Of a DNA stretch of 64,000 nucleotides, positions 14,308 through 24,800 are shown one piece after another. A program made the position numbers and the translations under genes. The notes under the pieces were generated by a model. That model saw only the letters and a program-made list of their open reading frames with translations, made no database searches and had not been told where the DNA came from. The stretch is taken from assembly GCA_050730655.1 (NCBI GenBank), contig JBOHNL010000005.1, positions 744,001 to 808,000 of the forward strand, read 5' to 3'. This DNA is from JAFEBO01 sp050730655. GTDB lineage: Bacteria > Planctomycetota > Phycisphaerae > Phycisphaerales > UBA1924. Position 1 is the first letter of the stretch. Each line of letters opens with the position of its first letter.

Positions 14308-15900
14308 ATGCGGCTTGATGACCTGGTAAACCAAGCCAACTCGAAATTGACCGCAAACGGCGGGGGTAGTGGTGGAGGCGCGAAAATCGCTTCCGGCCTT
14401 GCGTCGGTTCGTGTTTGCGATGTGACGGAGGACAGCCGCACGGTGCTGCCGGGGTCGCTGTTTGTGGCCCGCGCGGGCGCAAAGGCGGATGGTCGTCAGT
14501 TTGTGCGTCAGGCGCTCAAGGCCGGGGCGGCGGCGATCCTGTGCTCGAAGGATTCCAAAATCGATCTGGCTTCCGAAGGCGGTTCCAAGGAGCGGAGTGC
14601 GATTGTCGAGGCTGACGATGTCGAGGCGGCGGCGGCGGTGATTTCTGAGACGTTTTACGGGAGCCCGAGTTCCAAGCTGCGATGCATCGGTGTGACCGGA
14701 ACCAATGGCAAGACAACGACGACTTGGCTGTTGTGGCGGCTGCTGAATGCGGTCGAGCTGCGGACCGGGTTGATCGGGACGGTGGCGATTGATGATGGAA
14801 ATGAGACGGCGCGGGCGGAGATGACGACGCCGCCAGCGATTGAAATCAGCCGCACGATGAGCGTGATGGTGGAGAACGGGTGCAAGTTCGCGGCGATGGA
14901 AGTCTCGAGCCACTCGATCGCTCAGAAGCGTGTAGCGGGACTGAGCTTCAATATTGGTGTCTTCACGAACCTGACGCAGGATCACCTCGATTTCCACAAG
15001 ACGATGGAGGCGTACGGAGAGACGAAGTCGGACTTGTTCAAGATGTTGCCGGCGGAGGGGCTGGCGATTGTCAACGTGCAGGATGCCGCGGCGGAGATGA
15101 TGCTGAAGGGGTGCGTTGCGAGACAGCTTTGCTGCTCGGAGATTGCTTCGGGCGAGACGGCTCCGAAAGGCGGCGCGTCGGTCCGGATCGTCGAGATGGA
15201 CCGCTCGGGCATGAAGCTCGCTCTGGGGGGGCCGTTCGGCGCGATCGACGTTTGGGTGCCGCTGATCGGATCGTTTAATGCGATGAACGTGCTTCAAGCG
15301 GTTGCGTGCGCCTTTGAGTGCGGCATGACGGCGCAGCAGATCGTGCAGGGATGTGCGAAGCTGGATGCTCCACCGGGGAGGCTCGAACGCGTTCCGACAC
15401 GTGCGGATGAGCCGCTGATTCTGGTTGATTTCGCGCACACCGAGGACGGGCTGCGAAATGCCCTCAGCACGGCTCGCAAGGTGAAGGGTTCGGGGCGGCT
15501 GATTGCAATATTTGGATGTGGCGGCGACAAGGACAGGACCAAGCGGCCGAAGATGGGGAGAGTTGCTTCGGAGATCGCGGACCTTGCCGTTGTCACCAGC
15601 GACAATCCGCGCACCGAGCGGCCCGGCGACATTATCGATGCGGTGCTGACTGGCGTCGATGAATCGAATCGCCCGAAGGTGTCGGTGCAGGCCGATCGGC
15701 GCCGGGCGATCTATCACGCTATTTCGTTTGCAGAGCCGGCGGACATCCTCGTCATCGCGGGCAAGGGGCACGAAACCGAGCAGATCCTCCCCGATGGAAA
15801 AGGAGGAACCGAAACGCATCACTTCGACGATCGAGAGGTCGCGAAGGAAGCGATTGGCGAGCGGCGTGCGGCATTGCGGGGCACAAAAACTAAGACTTGA
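14308..15900 (+). CDS. murE: UDP-N-acetylmuramoyl-L-alanyl-D-glutamate--2,6-diaminopimelate ligase MurE
   Basis: This cytoplasmic Mur ligase adds the third residue of the peptidoglycan stem peptide. From ATG 14308 (GAGGAG 9 bases upstream) it has 530 residues. The ATP loop GVTGTNGKTTTTW is near 128-138, the Mur-ligase HLDFHKTMEAY segment is in the centre, and the DNPR motif (432-435) selects meso-diaminopimelate. It therefore supports a DAP-type wall. A Gly/Ser-rich insert lies near residues 18-30. It is followed 22 bases later by murF. Confidence 0.94.
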   Translation: MRLDDLVNQANSKLTANGGGSGGGAKIASGLASVRVCDVTEDSRTVLPGSLFVARAGAKADGRQFVRQALKAGAAAILCSKDSKIDLASEGGSKERSAIVEADDVEAAAAVISETFYGSPSSKLRCIGVTGTNGKTTTTWLLWRLLNAVELRTGLIGTVAIDDGNETARAEMTTPPAIEISRTMSVMVENGCKFAAMEVSSHSIAQKRVAGLSFNIGVFTNLTQDHLDFHKTMEAYGETKSDLFKMLPAEGLAIVNVQDAAAEMMLKGCVARQLCCSEIASGETAPKGGASVRIVEMDRSGMKLALGGPFGAIDVWVPLIGSFNAMNVLQAVACAFECGMTAQQIVQGCAKLDAPPGRLERVPTRADEPLILVDFAHTEDGLRNALSTARKVKGSGRLIAIFGCGGDKDRTKRPKMGRVASEIADLAVVTSDNPRTERPGDIIDAVLTGVDESNRPKVSVQADRRRAIYHAISFAEPADILVIAGKGHETEQILPDGKGGTETHHFDDREVAKEAIGERRAALRGTKTKT

Positions 15901-15922
15901 ATATCGGAGCATCGAGCGACGC

Positions 15923-17380
15923 ATGAGTTTCTGGCAACTTGAAAACCTTCGTTCGGTCATGTCGGGCACCTGGCTGGTGCGCCCGAATACCGGTCTTCCC
16001 TTGGAAGCGCAGGGCGCTTCGATCGACACACGCACGTTAAAGCGCGGAAATGTGTTTTTCGCGCTGCGGGGCGAGCACGTTGATGGGCATAAGTATCTCG
16101 ATGCCGCGGCAACGGCGGGCGCGGCTCTCGCGGTGGTCGAAGACGGCGCGGTCGCAGCGAACGCGCCGGCGGGGCTTGCGATTCTGCAGGTTGAAAATGT
16201 TGGAAAGGCGCTGCTGAAGTGTGCGGCGGACTATCGCAAGACGCTTGATGGAACGCGTGTCATTTCGGTGGGCGGTTCGAACGGAAAGACCACGACCACG
16301 CGGCTCATTGAAGCGACTCTGTCAAAGCACTTCCGAGGCGTTTCGTCGCCGAAGAGTTTTAATAACGCCATTGGCGTGCCTCTGACAATTCTCTCGGCGC
16401 GGAAGGGCGATCAATATTTGCTCTGCGAGGTCGGAACGAACGCGACCGGCGAGATCACAGAGCTTGCGACGGTCGTTGCGCCCGAGATTGCGATCATCAC
16501 GAGCATCGGGCGCGAGCATCTTGAGGGCCTGAATTCGCTGCGGGGCGTGATCACGGAAGAAGCGAGTATTGCATCGGAGATTCGGCCGGGGGGCGTCGCG
16601 ATCATTGCGGCACAGCCGCTGGAGCTCACCGAAGCCGTGCGCGGATTGATGAAGAGCGCAAGCGGAGAAAAGAACGGCAGCATCCTCCGTTTTGGAATCG
16701 ATTCGGATGCGGACCTGCGGGTGGAATCGATCGTGACGGATGAGCTCGGGACTTCGTTCTCGATCAACAAGCGCGCAAAGTTCCGGATCCCGCTGCTTGG
16801 TGCGCACAACGCGATGAACGGCGCGGCTGCGATCGCGGTTGCGCGGCGATTTGGACTCGACGACACCGCGATTCAAAGTGCGATGATCCATGCCGCGGCG
16901 CCGGAGATGAGGATGCGTCTTGAGATCAAGGGCAAGATCGCGATCCTGAACGACGCGTACAACGCCAACCCGGATTCGATGCTTGCGTCGCTGAAGGCGT
17001 TTTCTGAACTGGCTCGTCACCGCAATCCGGCCCGGCGTGTCGTGGTGCTTGCCGACATGCTGGAGATGGGCGAATCGGGGCCCGACGCACATCGCGAGAT
17101 CGGTGAGGCGGTTGCGGCGGACGAAGCAATCGACCTTGTGGTGCTTGTCGGACCGCTGATGATGTTCGCAGCAGAGCGGCTACGCAAGAAGTGGACCGGC
17201 GAGCGCGTGGTGAATCTGCCCAAGATGGACGACGAGCACGCCAGAAGGATCGCGGCGATGCTCCGGCCCGGCGACTTCGTGCTGCTCAAGGGCTCGCGTG
17301 GGATGGGCGTGGAGCGTGTGGCGAAGGCAATGGACGGCGCGGGTGGCGCGGTGCGGCCCAAGCAGGAATCGGCCGTTTGA
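15923..17380 (+). CDS. murF: UDP-N-acetylmuramoyl-tripeptide--D-alanyl-D-alanine ligase MurF
   Basis: MurF adds D-Ala-D-Ala to the UDP-MurNAc tripeptide. The 485-residue frame starts at ATG 15923; a longer frame begins inside murE and is not needed. It has the ATP loop VGGSNGKTTTTRL (about 117-127), an EVGTNATGEI strand, the GREHLEGL segment and LNDAYNANPDSM, all typical of MurF. The order murE-murF-mraY is the classical one. Confidence 0.94.
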   Translation: MSFWQLENLRSVMSGTWLVRPNTGLPLEAQGASIDTRTLKRGNVFFALRGEHVDGHKYLDAAATAGAALAVVEDGAVAANAPAGLAILQVENVGKALLKCAADYRKTLDGTRVISVGGSNGKTTTTRLIEATLSKHFRGVSSPKSFNNAIGVPLTILSARKGDQYLLCEVGTNATGEITELATVVAPEIAIITSIGREHLEGLNSLRGVITEEASIASEIRPGGVAIIAAQPLELTEAVRGLMKSASGEKNGSILRFGIDSDADLRVESIVTDELGTSFSINKRAKFRIPLLGAHNAMNGAAAIAVARRFGLDDTAIQSAMIHAAAPEMRMRLEIKGKIAILNDAYNANPDSMLASLKAFSELARHRNPARRVVVLADMLEMGESGPDAHREIGEAVAADEAIDLVVLVGPLMMFAAERLRKKWTGERVVNLPKMDDEHARRIAAMLRPGDFVLLKGSRGMGVERVAKAMDGAGGAVRPKQESAV

Positions 17381-17476
17381 AGTCCGGGGCGCAAATTGTG
17401 CGGTTCAGGCGGCCATCGGAACGAACAAACGGGACCGGAGGCCAACTTTGCCTCTCCCCGGCCTTCTGACCTCGGC

Positions 17477-18664
17477 ATGCTCTACGTTCTGCTTGACTAT
17501 TCACGGCGCTGGCTCTCCGAGCACGGGCAATGGCTCGGCGAGCGGGGGCTCTACAGCCCGCTGGCGATTCTGGACCAGATTCAGTTCCGGGCCCTTGCAT
17601 CGGCGGTGCTGAGCTTTGCGATCATGATCGTGTTCGGCAGGCGTGTGATCGCGATGCTGGTTCGGCTCAAGATCGGCGATGCGGGATTGAGCGATGCCGA
17701 AGCCCTGCAGCGGCACGCGGCCAGCCGCGCGAATGTGCCGACGATGGGCGGGATTCTGATTGCCGGGGCGATGCTCGCCTCGATTCTGCTGCTGGCGGAT
17801 ATTCGTCAGTTTTACGTGCAGGCGGGGCTGCTTGTCTTTGTGGCGTTCGCCATTCTCGGCGGCGTTGATGACTGGCTGAAATTGACGGCATCTCGGCGCG
17901 GCAGCAAGAGCCGGCAGGGGCTGTACGCATGGGAGAAGCTGGTCTTCCAACTGGCGATCTCGGCGCTGATCGCGTTCTTTCTGTTTCGCCAGGCGGGAAC
18001 ATCGAAAGACGACCTGCTCCACGTCTTGAATCTTCCGGGTCAGAAAACGTGGGAGAGCCCGGGAACGGTCTCGTCGACGCTCTTCTATCTCGGAGCGCCG
18101 CTGTTTGTTCTCTTTGCGACGCTGATGATCACGGGACTCAGCAATGCCGTGAATATCTCGGACGGAATGGATGGTCTGGCGGCGGGGACGAGCGGGATCG
18201 TTTCGATCGGGCTGGTTGTGCTCGCGCTGGTCGCGGGCAGTCAGTCGGCGTCGCAGTATTTGCTGGTGCCTCATATCCCGGTGGGCGATGAACTCGCGGT
18301 CTTTGCCGGCGCGATGGCGGGGGCGTGCTTCGGATTCCTGTGGTGGAATTGCTCACCGGCGAGTGTGTTCATGGGCGATACCGGCGCGCTCTCGCTTGGC
18401 GCGATTGCCGGGTATATCGCGGTGATCACGCGCCAGGAGTTTGTGGTGCTCGCGATGTGCGGCGTTTTTCTGATCGAAGCCGGGTCGGTCATGCTGCAGG
18501 TCGGCTACTTCAAGTGGACGAAGGGTAAACGCATCTTCAAGGTCGCGCCGTATCACCATCACCTGCACCTGTCCGGGTGGACGGAACAGCAGGTCGTTGC
18601 GCGATTCTGGATCATTACCGTGCTGCTGGTCGTGCTCGCGATGGCATCGATCAAGGTGCGGTAG
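17477..18664 (+). CDS. mraY: Phospho-N-acetylmuramoyl-pentapeptide transferase MraY
   Basis: MraY attaches phospho-MurNAc-pentapeptide to undecaprenyl phosphate, giving lipid I. From ATG 17477 it has 395 residues with about ten membrane helices. Signature motifs are PTMGGILI, GGVDDW (Mg-binding aspartates), NAVNISDGMDGLAAG, FMGDTGAL and the HHHLHLSGW loop. The 97-base gap to murF and an upstream in-frame extension are untranslated. It ends 10 bases before a convergent minus-strand operon. Confidence 0.95.
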   Translation: MLYVLLDYSRRWLSEHGQWLGERGLYSPLAILDQIQFRALASAVLSFAIMIVFGRRVIAMLVRLKIGDAGLSDAEALQRHAASRANVPTMGGILIAGAMLASILLLADIRQFYVQAGLLVFVAFAILGGVDDWLKLTASRRGSKSRQGLYAWEKLVFQLAISALIAFFLFRQAGTSKDDLLHVLNLPGQKTWESPGTVSSTLFYLGAPLFVLFATLMITGLSNAVNISDGMDGLAAGTSGIVSIGLVVLALVAGSQSASQYLLVPHIPVGDELAVFAGAMAGACFGFLWWNCSPASVFMGDTGALSLGAIAGYIAVITRQEFVVLAMCGVFLIEAGSVMLQVGYFKWTKGKRIFKVAPYHHHLHLSGWTEQQVVARFWIITVLLVVLAMASIKVR

Positions 18665-18674
18665 TCACGGGCAA

Positions 18675-19913
18675 TTACGGCTTGGGCGCTTCGGCTTTTC
18701 GCGTCAGCACCGGCTGATGCAGCGTGACGCGGGCCTGCACATCGGAATAGGCCTTGCCTTTTATCTCGATGCGAAGCGAGGTTGCATCGGACACATCGGC
18801 GACGAGATCGGCCGAAGGCTTTTCGGAAGTCAGGTCAGCTTTTGCGACTTCGCGAAACGTTCCGGCGGGTCCGGATGCGAGAACAATGACGGATGCATTG
18901 CCCCATGCCGCGGCATCGGGCGGGAGCGAGAGCGAGGCGCCGAACTTCGCGCTGCCGGCCGGCAACTTCCAATCAACCTGCGCGGGGCCCGAAATCGTGA
19001 TCGAAGCCAGACCGAGCGGCGCGGTGTCGGGCGAGGACACTTCGGGGGTGGGCGTCCAGCGACGTCCATCGAGCCCGGTTGCTTTCTCGAAGGGAATCGA
19101 CGCGAGTGGCACGATCGCACGCGAGTCGAACAGGATTGCGTCGATCGAATCGATATCGACAACGCCGGTGCCGCCCTCTGATGCGAGCGCCCACTGCGCC
19201 GTGGCCGTCGAGGACGCGGCGTTTTTTCCGGCGGGTGCGGTGCTGGCGAATTCTGAAGACGTCAGCACCGACCCGTCGCTCAGATAGACCAAAGGAAGCG
19301 GGCCGGGCTGAAGCGGATTTGCAAGAGCGAGCCATGACACGCGCTCGATCGGCAGCGAGTTCTTCTTTCCGTCAACTTCGATCGTGAGTTGCTGTCCGAT
19401 GCCCTCGATAAATCCTTCGAAGCGGTCGTTGTTGCCGAGGATCGCCATGTCGCGTTGAGGTTTCGTGCGGTCGTGGGCCACATCGGCGAAGAGGATGGAC
19501 GATGCACGTTCGAGGGGAATCGCGAATCGCCCGATTCGCCGGCTCTTCCACGTCACGGTTTCGCCCGGCGAACCAGAGGTCACGAGAAATCCGGGCACCA
19601 CCTGGCCGTCGGTCAGCTTCAGAATTCCCGGGATGCCGTTGTTCCCTTCGCCCGCCGAGAGCGCCGACGGCAGCGACGCGGAGTGTCCACGATTTGAGAA
19701 AATAGCGAGCACCCTGCTTCGCTCGATCGAGCGAGATCGACCGGTCACATCGTTGTATTGAATCGTGCTTGGCGCAAGACGTTCGAGTTCGGCGCTGATC
19801 CGCTGGAGATTGCGATCGAGAATGGTCATCCGCGACGGAGCCGCGTCCTGCGCCATCGCGCGGACCGCAAGGCCGGAGATTGCGACGAAGATGGAGATTC
19901 GAGCGAGATTCAT
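18675..19913 (-). CDS. Secreted protein with NPCBM-like C-terminal domain
   Basis: The last gene of the DUF58/VWA operon. ATG 19913 overlaps the previous stop in ATGA; the longer frame to 20060 runs into that gene and is rejected. A signal peptide (MNLARISIFVAISGLAVRAMAQ, cleaved after AMA or AQ) precedes a 390-residue exported chain. Two thirds consist of strand-rich repeats of the form DGQVVPGFLV, NNDRFEGFIEG and DGSVLTSSEFA, resembling sorting or adhesion modules. The end (WGNASVIVLASGPAG...LRIEIKG) fits the NPCBM/NEW2 carbohydrate-binding fold. Function unknown; a surface-attached carbohydrate binder is the best guess. Confidence 0.7.
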   Translation of the reverse strand: MNLARISIFVAISGLAVRAMAQDAAPSRMTILDRNLQRISAELERLAPSTIQYNDVTGRSRSIERSRVLAIFSNRGHSASLPSALSAGEGNNGIPGILKLTDGQVVPGFLVTSGSPGETVTWKSRRIGRFAIPLERASSILFADVAHDRTKPQRDMAILGNNDRFEGFIEGIGQQLTIEVDGKKNSLPIERVSWLALANPLQPGPLPLVYLSDGSVLTSSEFASTAPAGKNAASSTATAQWALASEGGTGVVDIDSIDAILFDSRAIVPLASIPFEKATGLDGRRWTPTPEVSSPDTAPLGLASITISGPAQVDWKLPAGSAKFGASLSLPPDAAAWGNASVIVLASGPAGTFREVAKADLTSEKPSADLVADVSDATSLRIEIKGKAYSDVQARVTLHQPVLTRKAEAPKP

Positions 19914-21139
19914 TTCTGGAAGATCGGCAGATAGCGCTTGGGCATCTGAAGGACAATGAGTGCCATTGCGGTTCCGTAGACGTCGCCGACGCCCGGATCC
20001 TGCCAGAACCCCTCGGCCTGCTGCGAACCGAGCAGTTCGGTGCGGACGCCCGTCCACCACGTGCTCCAGTTGGTGCCCCCGGCGAGGTACATCGCCTGTG
20101 CGGCGTAATAGTGTCCGTAGAAGTAGTGGGGGCTTGAGCGATCGACGCGGCCGGGCATGGCATTCTCGCGCAGGTAGGCCAACCCCTTATCGATCTGCTT
20201 GTCCTCGTAAACGCCGGAGTAGTACAGACTCGCGATTCCGGCGGCAGACCGAGGCCAGGCGCTCGGGCCGGGCGTCAACTGGTATTTGAATCCGCCGTCG
20301 TCGTTCTGACAACGCCGGATGTAATCAACCGCGCGATCGATCGTCTGCTTTGGGACATCAAGGCCGGCGTTGCGTGCGGAACGCAGTGCCATAATCTGGC
20401 AGATCGTAACCGAGACGTCGGCGTCATTGGGAATCGGGTTGTAGCGCCAGCCGCCCTCGTCGTTTTGGGTCGTCGCGATCAGACGCACGGCGCGAAGCAC
20501 GGCGTTGTGCAACTTTGCGGCCTGCGCAACGTCTGGGCCGCCCCCGGTCATGCCGTAGACCTCGCAGAGGAAAAGCGTCGCGAAACCGTGGCCGTACATC
20601 GGCGCGGCGGCGGTATCACCTGCGATCAGGCCGGATTCGGTGCAGTTCTCGAGCACGTGCTTGAGGGCACGCTCTACGTTTTCGCCGTAGGGGCCGCGGC
20701 CGGGAAGATTTCCATCGGCCATGAAGGAGATCGCGGCGAGCGCGGTGATGGCGACCGAACGGCCCCAGCGATCGTCGCCAAAGCTGCCGTCGGGGCTTTG
20801 CTTTCTCGCGAGCCAGGCGAGGCCGCGGGAGGTCGCGGCATCGAGTTGAGGCGTCATTTCACCTTCGGTCGGGGCGTTCTGCGCGGACTTGTGATCGCCG
20901 GTGAACGGCATATCGAACTTGTCGGTGGGCGCGGGGAGAACATCCGGCTTGGCCGGAGCAGGAGTTGCCGGGTCGGAGGGCGACGCAGGGGAAGGCGCGG
21001 GCTCTGGGGCGGGCGCCGGGACCGGAGTGGGGGCTGGGACCGGAGTAGGTGCGGGATCGTCGGGGCGGCCGAAAACCGGCGGCATGGCGAGAAGCGCCGC
21101 GAGCGCGGTCGCCAAGTGAAGTGACTTGTGCTCGCTCAT
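19910..21139 (-). CDS. Secreted prenyltransferase/squalene-cyclase-fold repeat protein
   Basis: The product has 409 residues: a signal peptide, a long Pro/Ala linker (about 25-65), then an alpha/alpha barrel made of GLAWLARKQSPDGSFGD, GGWRYNP and CQNDDGGFKYQ repeats. These QxxxGGF/W units are the hallmark of the squalene-hopene cyclase and protein prenyltransferase fold. The cyclase DXDD acid motif is not seen, so it is probably not an active terpene cyclase. Export plus position in a VWA/BatA operon suggest a structural or binding role. Its start and stop overlap both neighbours by four bases, implying coupled translation. Confidence 0.8.
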   Translation of the reverse strand: MSEHKSLHLATALAALLAMPPVFGRPDDPAPTPVPAPTPVPAPAPEPAPSPASPSDPATPAPAKPDVLPAPTDKFDMPFTGDHKSAQNAPTEGEMTPQLDAATSRGLAWLARKQSPDGSFGDDRWGRSVAITALAAISFMADGNLPGRGPYGENVERALKHVLENCTESGLIAGDTAAAPMYGHGFATLFLCEVYGMTGGGPDVAQAAKLHNAVLRAVRLIATTQNDEGGWRYNPIPNDADVSVTICQIMALRSARNAGLDVPKQTIDRAVDYIRRCQNDDGGFKYQLTPGPSAWPRSAAGIASLYYSGVYEDKQIDKGLAYLRENAMPGRVDRSSPHYFYGHYYAAQAMYLAGGTNWSTWWTGVRTELLGSQQAEGFWQDPGVGDVYGTAMALIVLQMPKRYLPIFQK

Positions 21140-21843
21140 TTCTTCTTTTCTTCCGCAAGCCGTCGGTAGTACGACTCGGTCATGTTCTGGTACATCGAAC
21201 TGAATTTATCCGAAAGCCCCTGCATCAGCGCATCGCGCACGTGAGCGGGCAAATCGCCCCACGAAGCGGGCGGGGCGACGGGGGGATTGCCGAGTGCGCC
21301 GTCCTGGCGCGCGGGGCCGTCGGCGTGATCGTTCGAATCGTTTGACTTGGCCAACTTTGACTGCGCCTGCGATTGCTGGCGCATGTTCTTTTGCTGCTCT
21401 TTGTCCTTTGCGTCGTTCTTGTCCTGCTGCTTTGATTTGCTCGACTTGTTCTGCTGCGCCGCTTTGATGAGACGGTCGAGGCGCGTCAGGATGTCTTCCT
21501 GCAATCGCTGTGTGGCAAGACCGGTGTCGCTTTCCTTTTCGACGCGGTCTGCGGTCTCGTTCATCAACTCAACGGCCTTGGCAAACTCGTCGGCTTGCTC
21601 TTTGAGCGAGAGCTGGCGGTCGAGTTCTTTCTTGGACGGGTCGATCGCGTCGGGCTTCAAGGCGGGCGCGTCAGGCTTGGTGCCAAGGAGCGAGTCGAGA
21701 TCGGGAACGCCCGAGTCGGGCTTTGGCGCTGGTTTGGCTTCTTGTTTCGCGGGCTCGGGCTTGGAGGGCACAGGTTCGGGGGCCGCGCCAGGCGCGGATT
21801 GCACGAGAAGGGCGAACGCGAGAATTGCTGCGAGAGGATTCAC
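21136..21843 (-). CDS. Small secreted helical protein of the VWA operon
   Basis: The product has 235 residues from GTG 21843, which overlaps the upstream stop (GTGA). It has a signal peptide, a Lys/Pro-rich linker and a long Lys/Gln-rich coiled coil (about 80-175). The conserved-looking C-terminus WGDLPAHVRDALMQGLSDKF then YYRRLAEEKKK resembles the end of proteins found beside planctomycete BatA/VWA genes. It is probably periplasmic and might bind the coiled coil of the DUF4175-like partner. Function unknown. Confidence 0.65.
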   Translation of the reverse strand: MNPLAAILAFALLVQSAPGAAPEPVPSKPEPAKQEAKPAPKPDSGVPDLDSLLGTKPDAPALKPDAIDPSKKELDRQLSLKEQADEFAKAVELMNETADRVEKESDTGLATQRLQEDILTRLDRLIKAAQQNKSSKSKQQDKNDAKDKEQQKNMRQQSQAQSKLAKSNDSNDHADGPARQDGALGNPPVAPPASWGDLPAHVRDALMQGLSDKFSSMYQNMTESYYRRLAEEKKK

Positions 21844-24800
21844 TGTGGCTCCTCCCCGGGCTTTGGCGGATCGACCGGTTTGTCCGGCGCTTCGGCGGGT
21901 TTAGGCCCGCCACCTTGCTGCTTGGCGAGCTTCTTGATCAGGTCGGTTCCCTGCTCCGCGAGATCGCGCTGGAGCTTTCCGATTTCAGCAACGGAAGAAA
22001 CATCGGTCGGCTTTTCCGAAGCGTCGCGCGTGCGACCGGCTGCATCCTGCTGGAGCGCGCGAAGGAGCTTCAGCTCGGCGATGGGTGGAATGATCGGCTT
22101 GGGTCCGCCACCTTGCTGGCCGCCCCCTCCCCCTCCGCTCCCTTCGGCGTTGCGGAAATCGTCCTCATCCTTTGATTGCGAGAGCGCATCGACGAGTGAG
22201 CGAAGAAGTGTGGCGCTTGCGGCCTGGTCACTGTCGACGCCTTTGGATGCGACACCGTCTTTCATCGCCGTGCCGGCGCGAGTCATCAGCGTGTCGAGAC
22301 GCTTGTGGCTGAAGTTGAAGATGCCCTGATCGGAGAGTTCTTTCGTCTTGGCCTGAAGTTCCGTCATTTTCGTGCGGAGTTCTTCCTGCTTATCGCCGAG
22401 CGAGCGCACCGCGGCACGATCGCGGCGCGAGAGTTCCTTGCCGATGAAGCCCGAGGCGTCCGCGCGGATCGCGATCTGCTGCTGGAGGGACTGGTCGTAC
22501 GCCTTGCGGAGTTCTTCGCGCTGCTTTTCTTCTTCGCGCTTCTCGGATTGCTCGCTCAACTTCTTCGCAAGGTCGCGGGCATCGGTGAGGTGGGCGAGGG
22601 CGGATCGTTCCCACCGATCCGCGGCGGGCGAATCTGCGGGCGAAAGGCGGAGGCTCTTCACTGCGGAGCCCTGGGCATTTGAACCGGCGTCGATCGCGTC
22701 TGCGACTGCCGCGGTTTCGGGTCCGCCTTTGCGGGCGGTGTCGCCGACGGAAATCGTGTCCTGATTCAGTCTGATCTGCGCGCCATCGAGTGTCTCGTCG
22801 GGCGCGAGCTTGGTGGCGTCTGCGAGCTTGGTCAATTCTTCGGATTGGCGAGCCATCAGATCTTCGATCTGCTCAACCAGTTCCGCGAGCATGCGACGAA
22901 GGGAGTCGTTTTTCTTCTGGCTTCCCTTGTCCAACTCGTCCATCATTTTCTTGAGCGTCTCTTCGGCTTTCTTCTGATAGTCGTTGGCGCTGGCGGTCTG
23001 GTTTTCGCCGGCGTTCTTAGCTGCCTGCTGCATCATGCCTTCGAGCTGATCGCGCGAAGATTGTTCAGCGGCTTTTTCCATCGCTTCGGCTTGTGAAGGG
23101 TCGGTGGACTTGGTCTTGCTGGCGCGATCCTGGAGCGCGTCGGTCGCGGCCCTTGCGCGCTGCGAGAGTTCCTGCTGCGCGCGGGAGAGGCGTTCAAGAT
23201 CCTGCTTTTGCGTGGCGGAGAGATCCTGGAGGCGCTTGCCACCGGTTTGGCGGGCGAAGTCGCGGGTCTGGTCGGAGATCTTCGTCTGATCTTCGAGCAA
23301 TTTTTCGATTTCGCGGCGGGTTGCCCAGCCGTCTTTGCCCTGATCGAGCACGGCAGAGAGCTTCGCCATGGCGTCGCGTACTGCAGATTGGGCCGCTCCT
23401 GCTCGCTCTGCTTCCGCCTGGCCAGCGGGAGCGTCCGGGTCTTTCGCCTGCGACCGCTCGAGTGCGTCTGTCGCGGCTTTCGACTTGTCGGCGCCTTCAT
23501 CGAGCAAGCGCGAAGCTTCTTCGAGCATCTGGCGCAGCGTTCGGTCGGCGAGCGCGTTGCGGTCGACTCGGTCGGCGAGACGATTGACGAGAGCTGCGGG
23601 TGGCGACATTCGCTCGGTCAGTCCCTGCTGATCCTTCTTCATGCGTGAGGCACGCTCGCTTCCGCCTTTTTGCGGGAGGTTGGGGATGTCGCGTTGAAGC
23701 CTCTGTTCATCCTGATCGATGCGCTGTGCCGCGGATCGGATCGTGCCGAGTTCAGCGAGGATCTGCTCGATCAGTTGCGATTCGCCGATGATCCGGAGCT
23801 TTCGGGGAGCAGAGAGCACGGGGTCGCGTGATTGACCGTCGAGCGCGAAGTTGTCTTTCGCGACGGCATACAGGTGCACCTCATCGCCGGGCTTGACGTC
23901 GAAGGTTTGCAGCTCGATAGTCGCCTGCGCGCGGGCGGTGCGGCGGTCTTGCTCTGCTGCATCCGGTTTCCAACTGGCGATGTCGAGCGGCTGACCTCGC
24001 GGCTCGGGCGGTGCGCCGGGACTGTCGGCGCGGGCCGCGAGCACGCGAGCTTCCATCGTGAGCCACGACAGCGCAAGGTCGTCGCGTGCTTCGCCCACGA
24101 CATCGAGGACGGCGGACGCAAGGACGGATTCGTCCTGAGCGGGCTCGAGGACGCCGACCGCGGGCGGGCGATCGGGGACGACGACGATCGCGACTGCCGC
24201 GGGGTCTTGACTCTTGATGCCGAATGAATCTTCAAGCACCGCGCCGAAGCGGATCGTGTCCTGCGCGGTCCAGTTCAGACGAAAGCCGCTTTCAATAGGC
24301 TCGATCTTGAGATCATGAGGCACTGTCGCTCCCGCCATCAACTTCGCCGCAAAGACCCCGGCACCTGACGCAGCAGAAGGCAACGGGATTTCTTTGTTGA
24401 GGCCGAATTCAACGGCGATCCGTGATCCGCTGAGGACAGGTGCGATTGCCGACGCGTCGGGCTTGCCCGCGCCGAGATCTTTCAACCCGGCGACGAAGCC
24501 GTTTTCGCCTCCGACCGAGTCGGTGGCGTAGGTGGGGGGGGTGATCGTGACGCGGAGACGAGTGACGGTGGGCGGCTCGACAAGCTGGATCTGCGCGGGT
24601 TCGGTTCGCGAGTCGCTGGTCTCAAACCAGTATTCGAGCTTGCGATCTTCCTTCGCCGTCGAGGCGGTCGACGTGTCGGCGAGTGTTCGCGGATCGAGCA
24701 GGCGTTCGTAGATTTCGCCGGGAAGGTCGCGATCGTGTTTGACTCCTTGCGGCGTCATGAGCGCCGTTTCGGTGTCGCCGGTGCGATTGCTATCGATCAG

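Noticed and set aside
14278..16035. A 585-codon minus-strand frame over murE and murF
   Set aside because: It lies wholly opposite murE and the start of murF, whose Mur ligase motifs are unambiguous. The frame is Arg/His-rich with no motif.
22305..23648. Overlapping plus-strand frames opposite the coiled-coil gene
   Set aside because: They reflect the biased Gln/Glu/Lys codons of the DUF4175-like coiled coil on the other strand.
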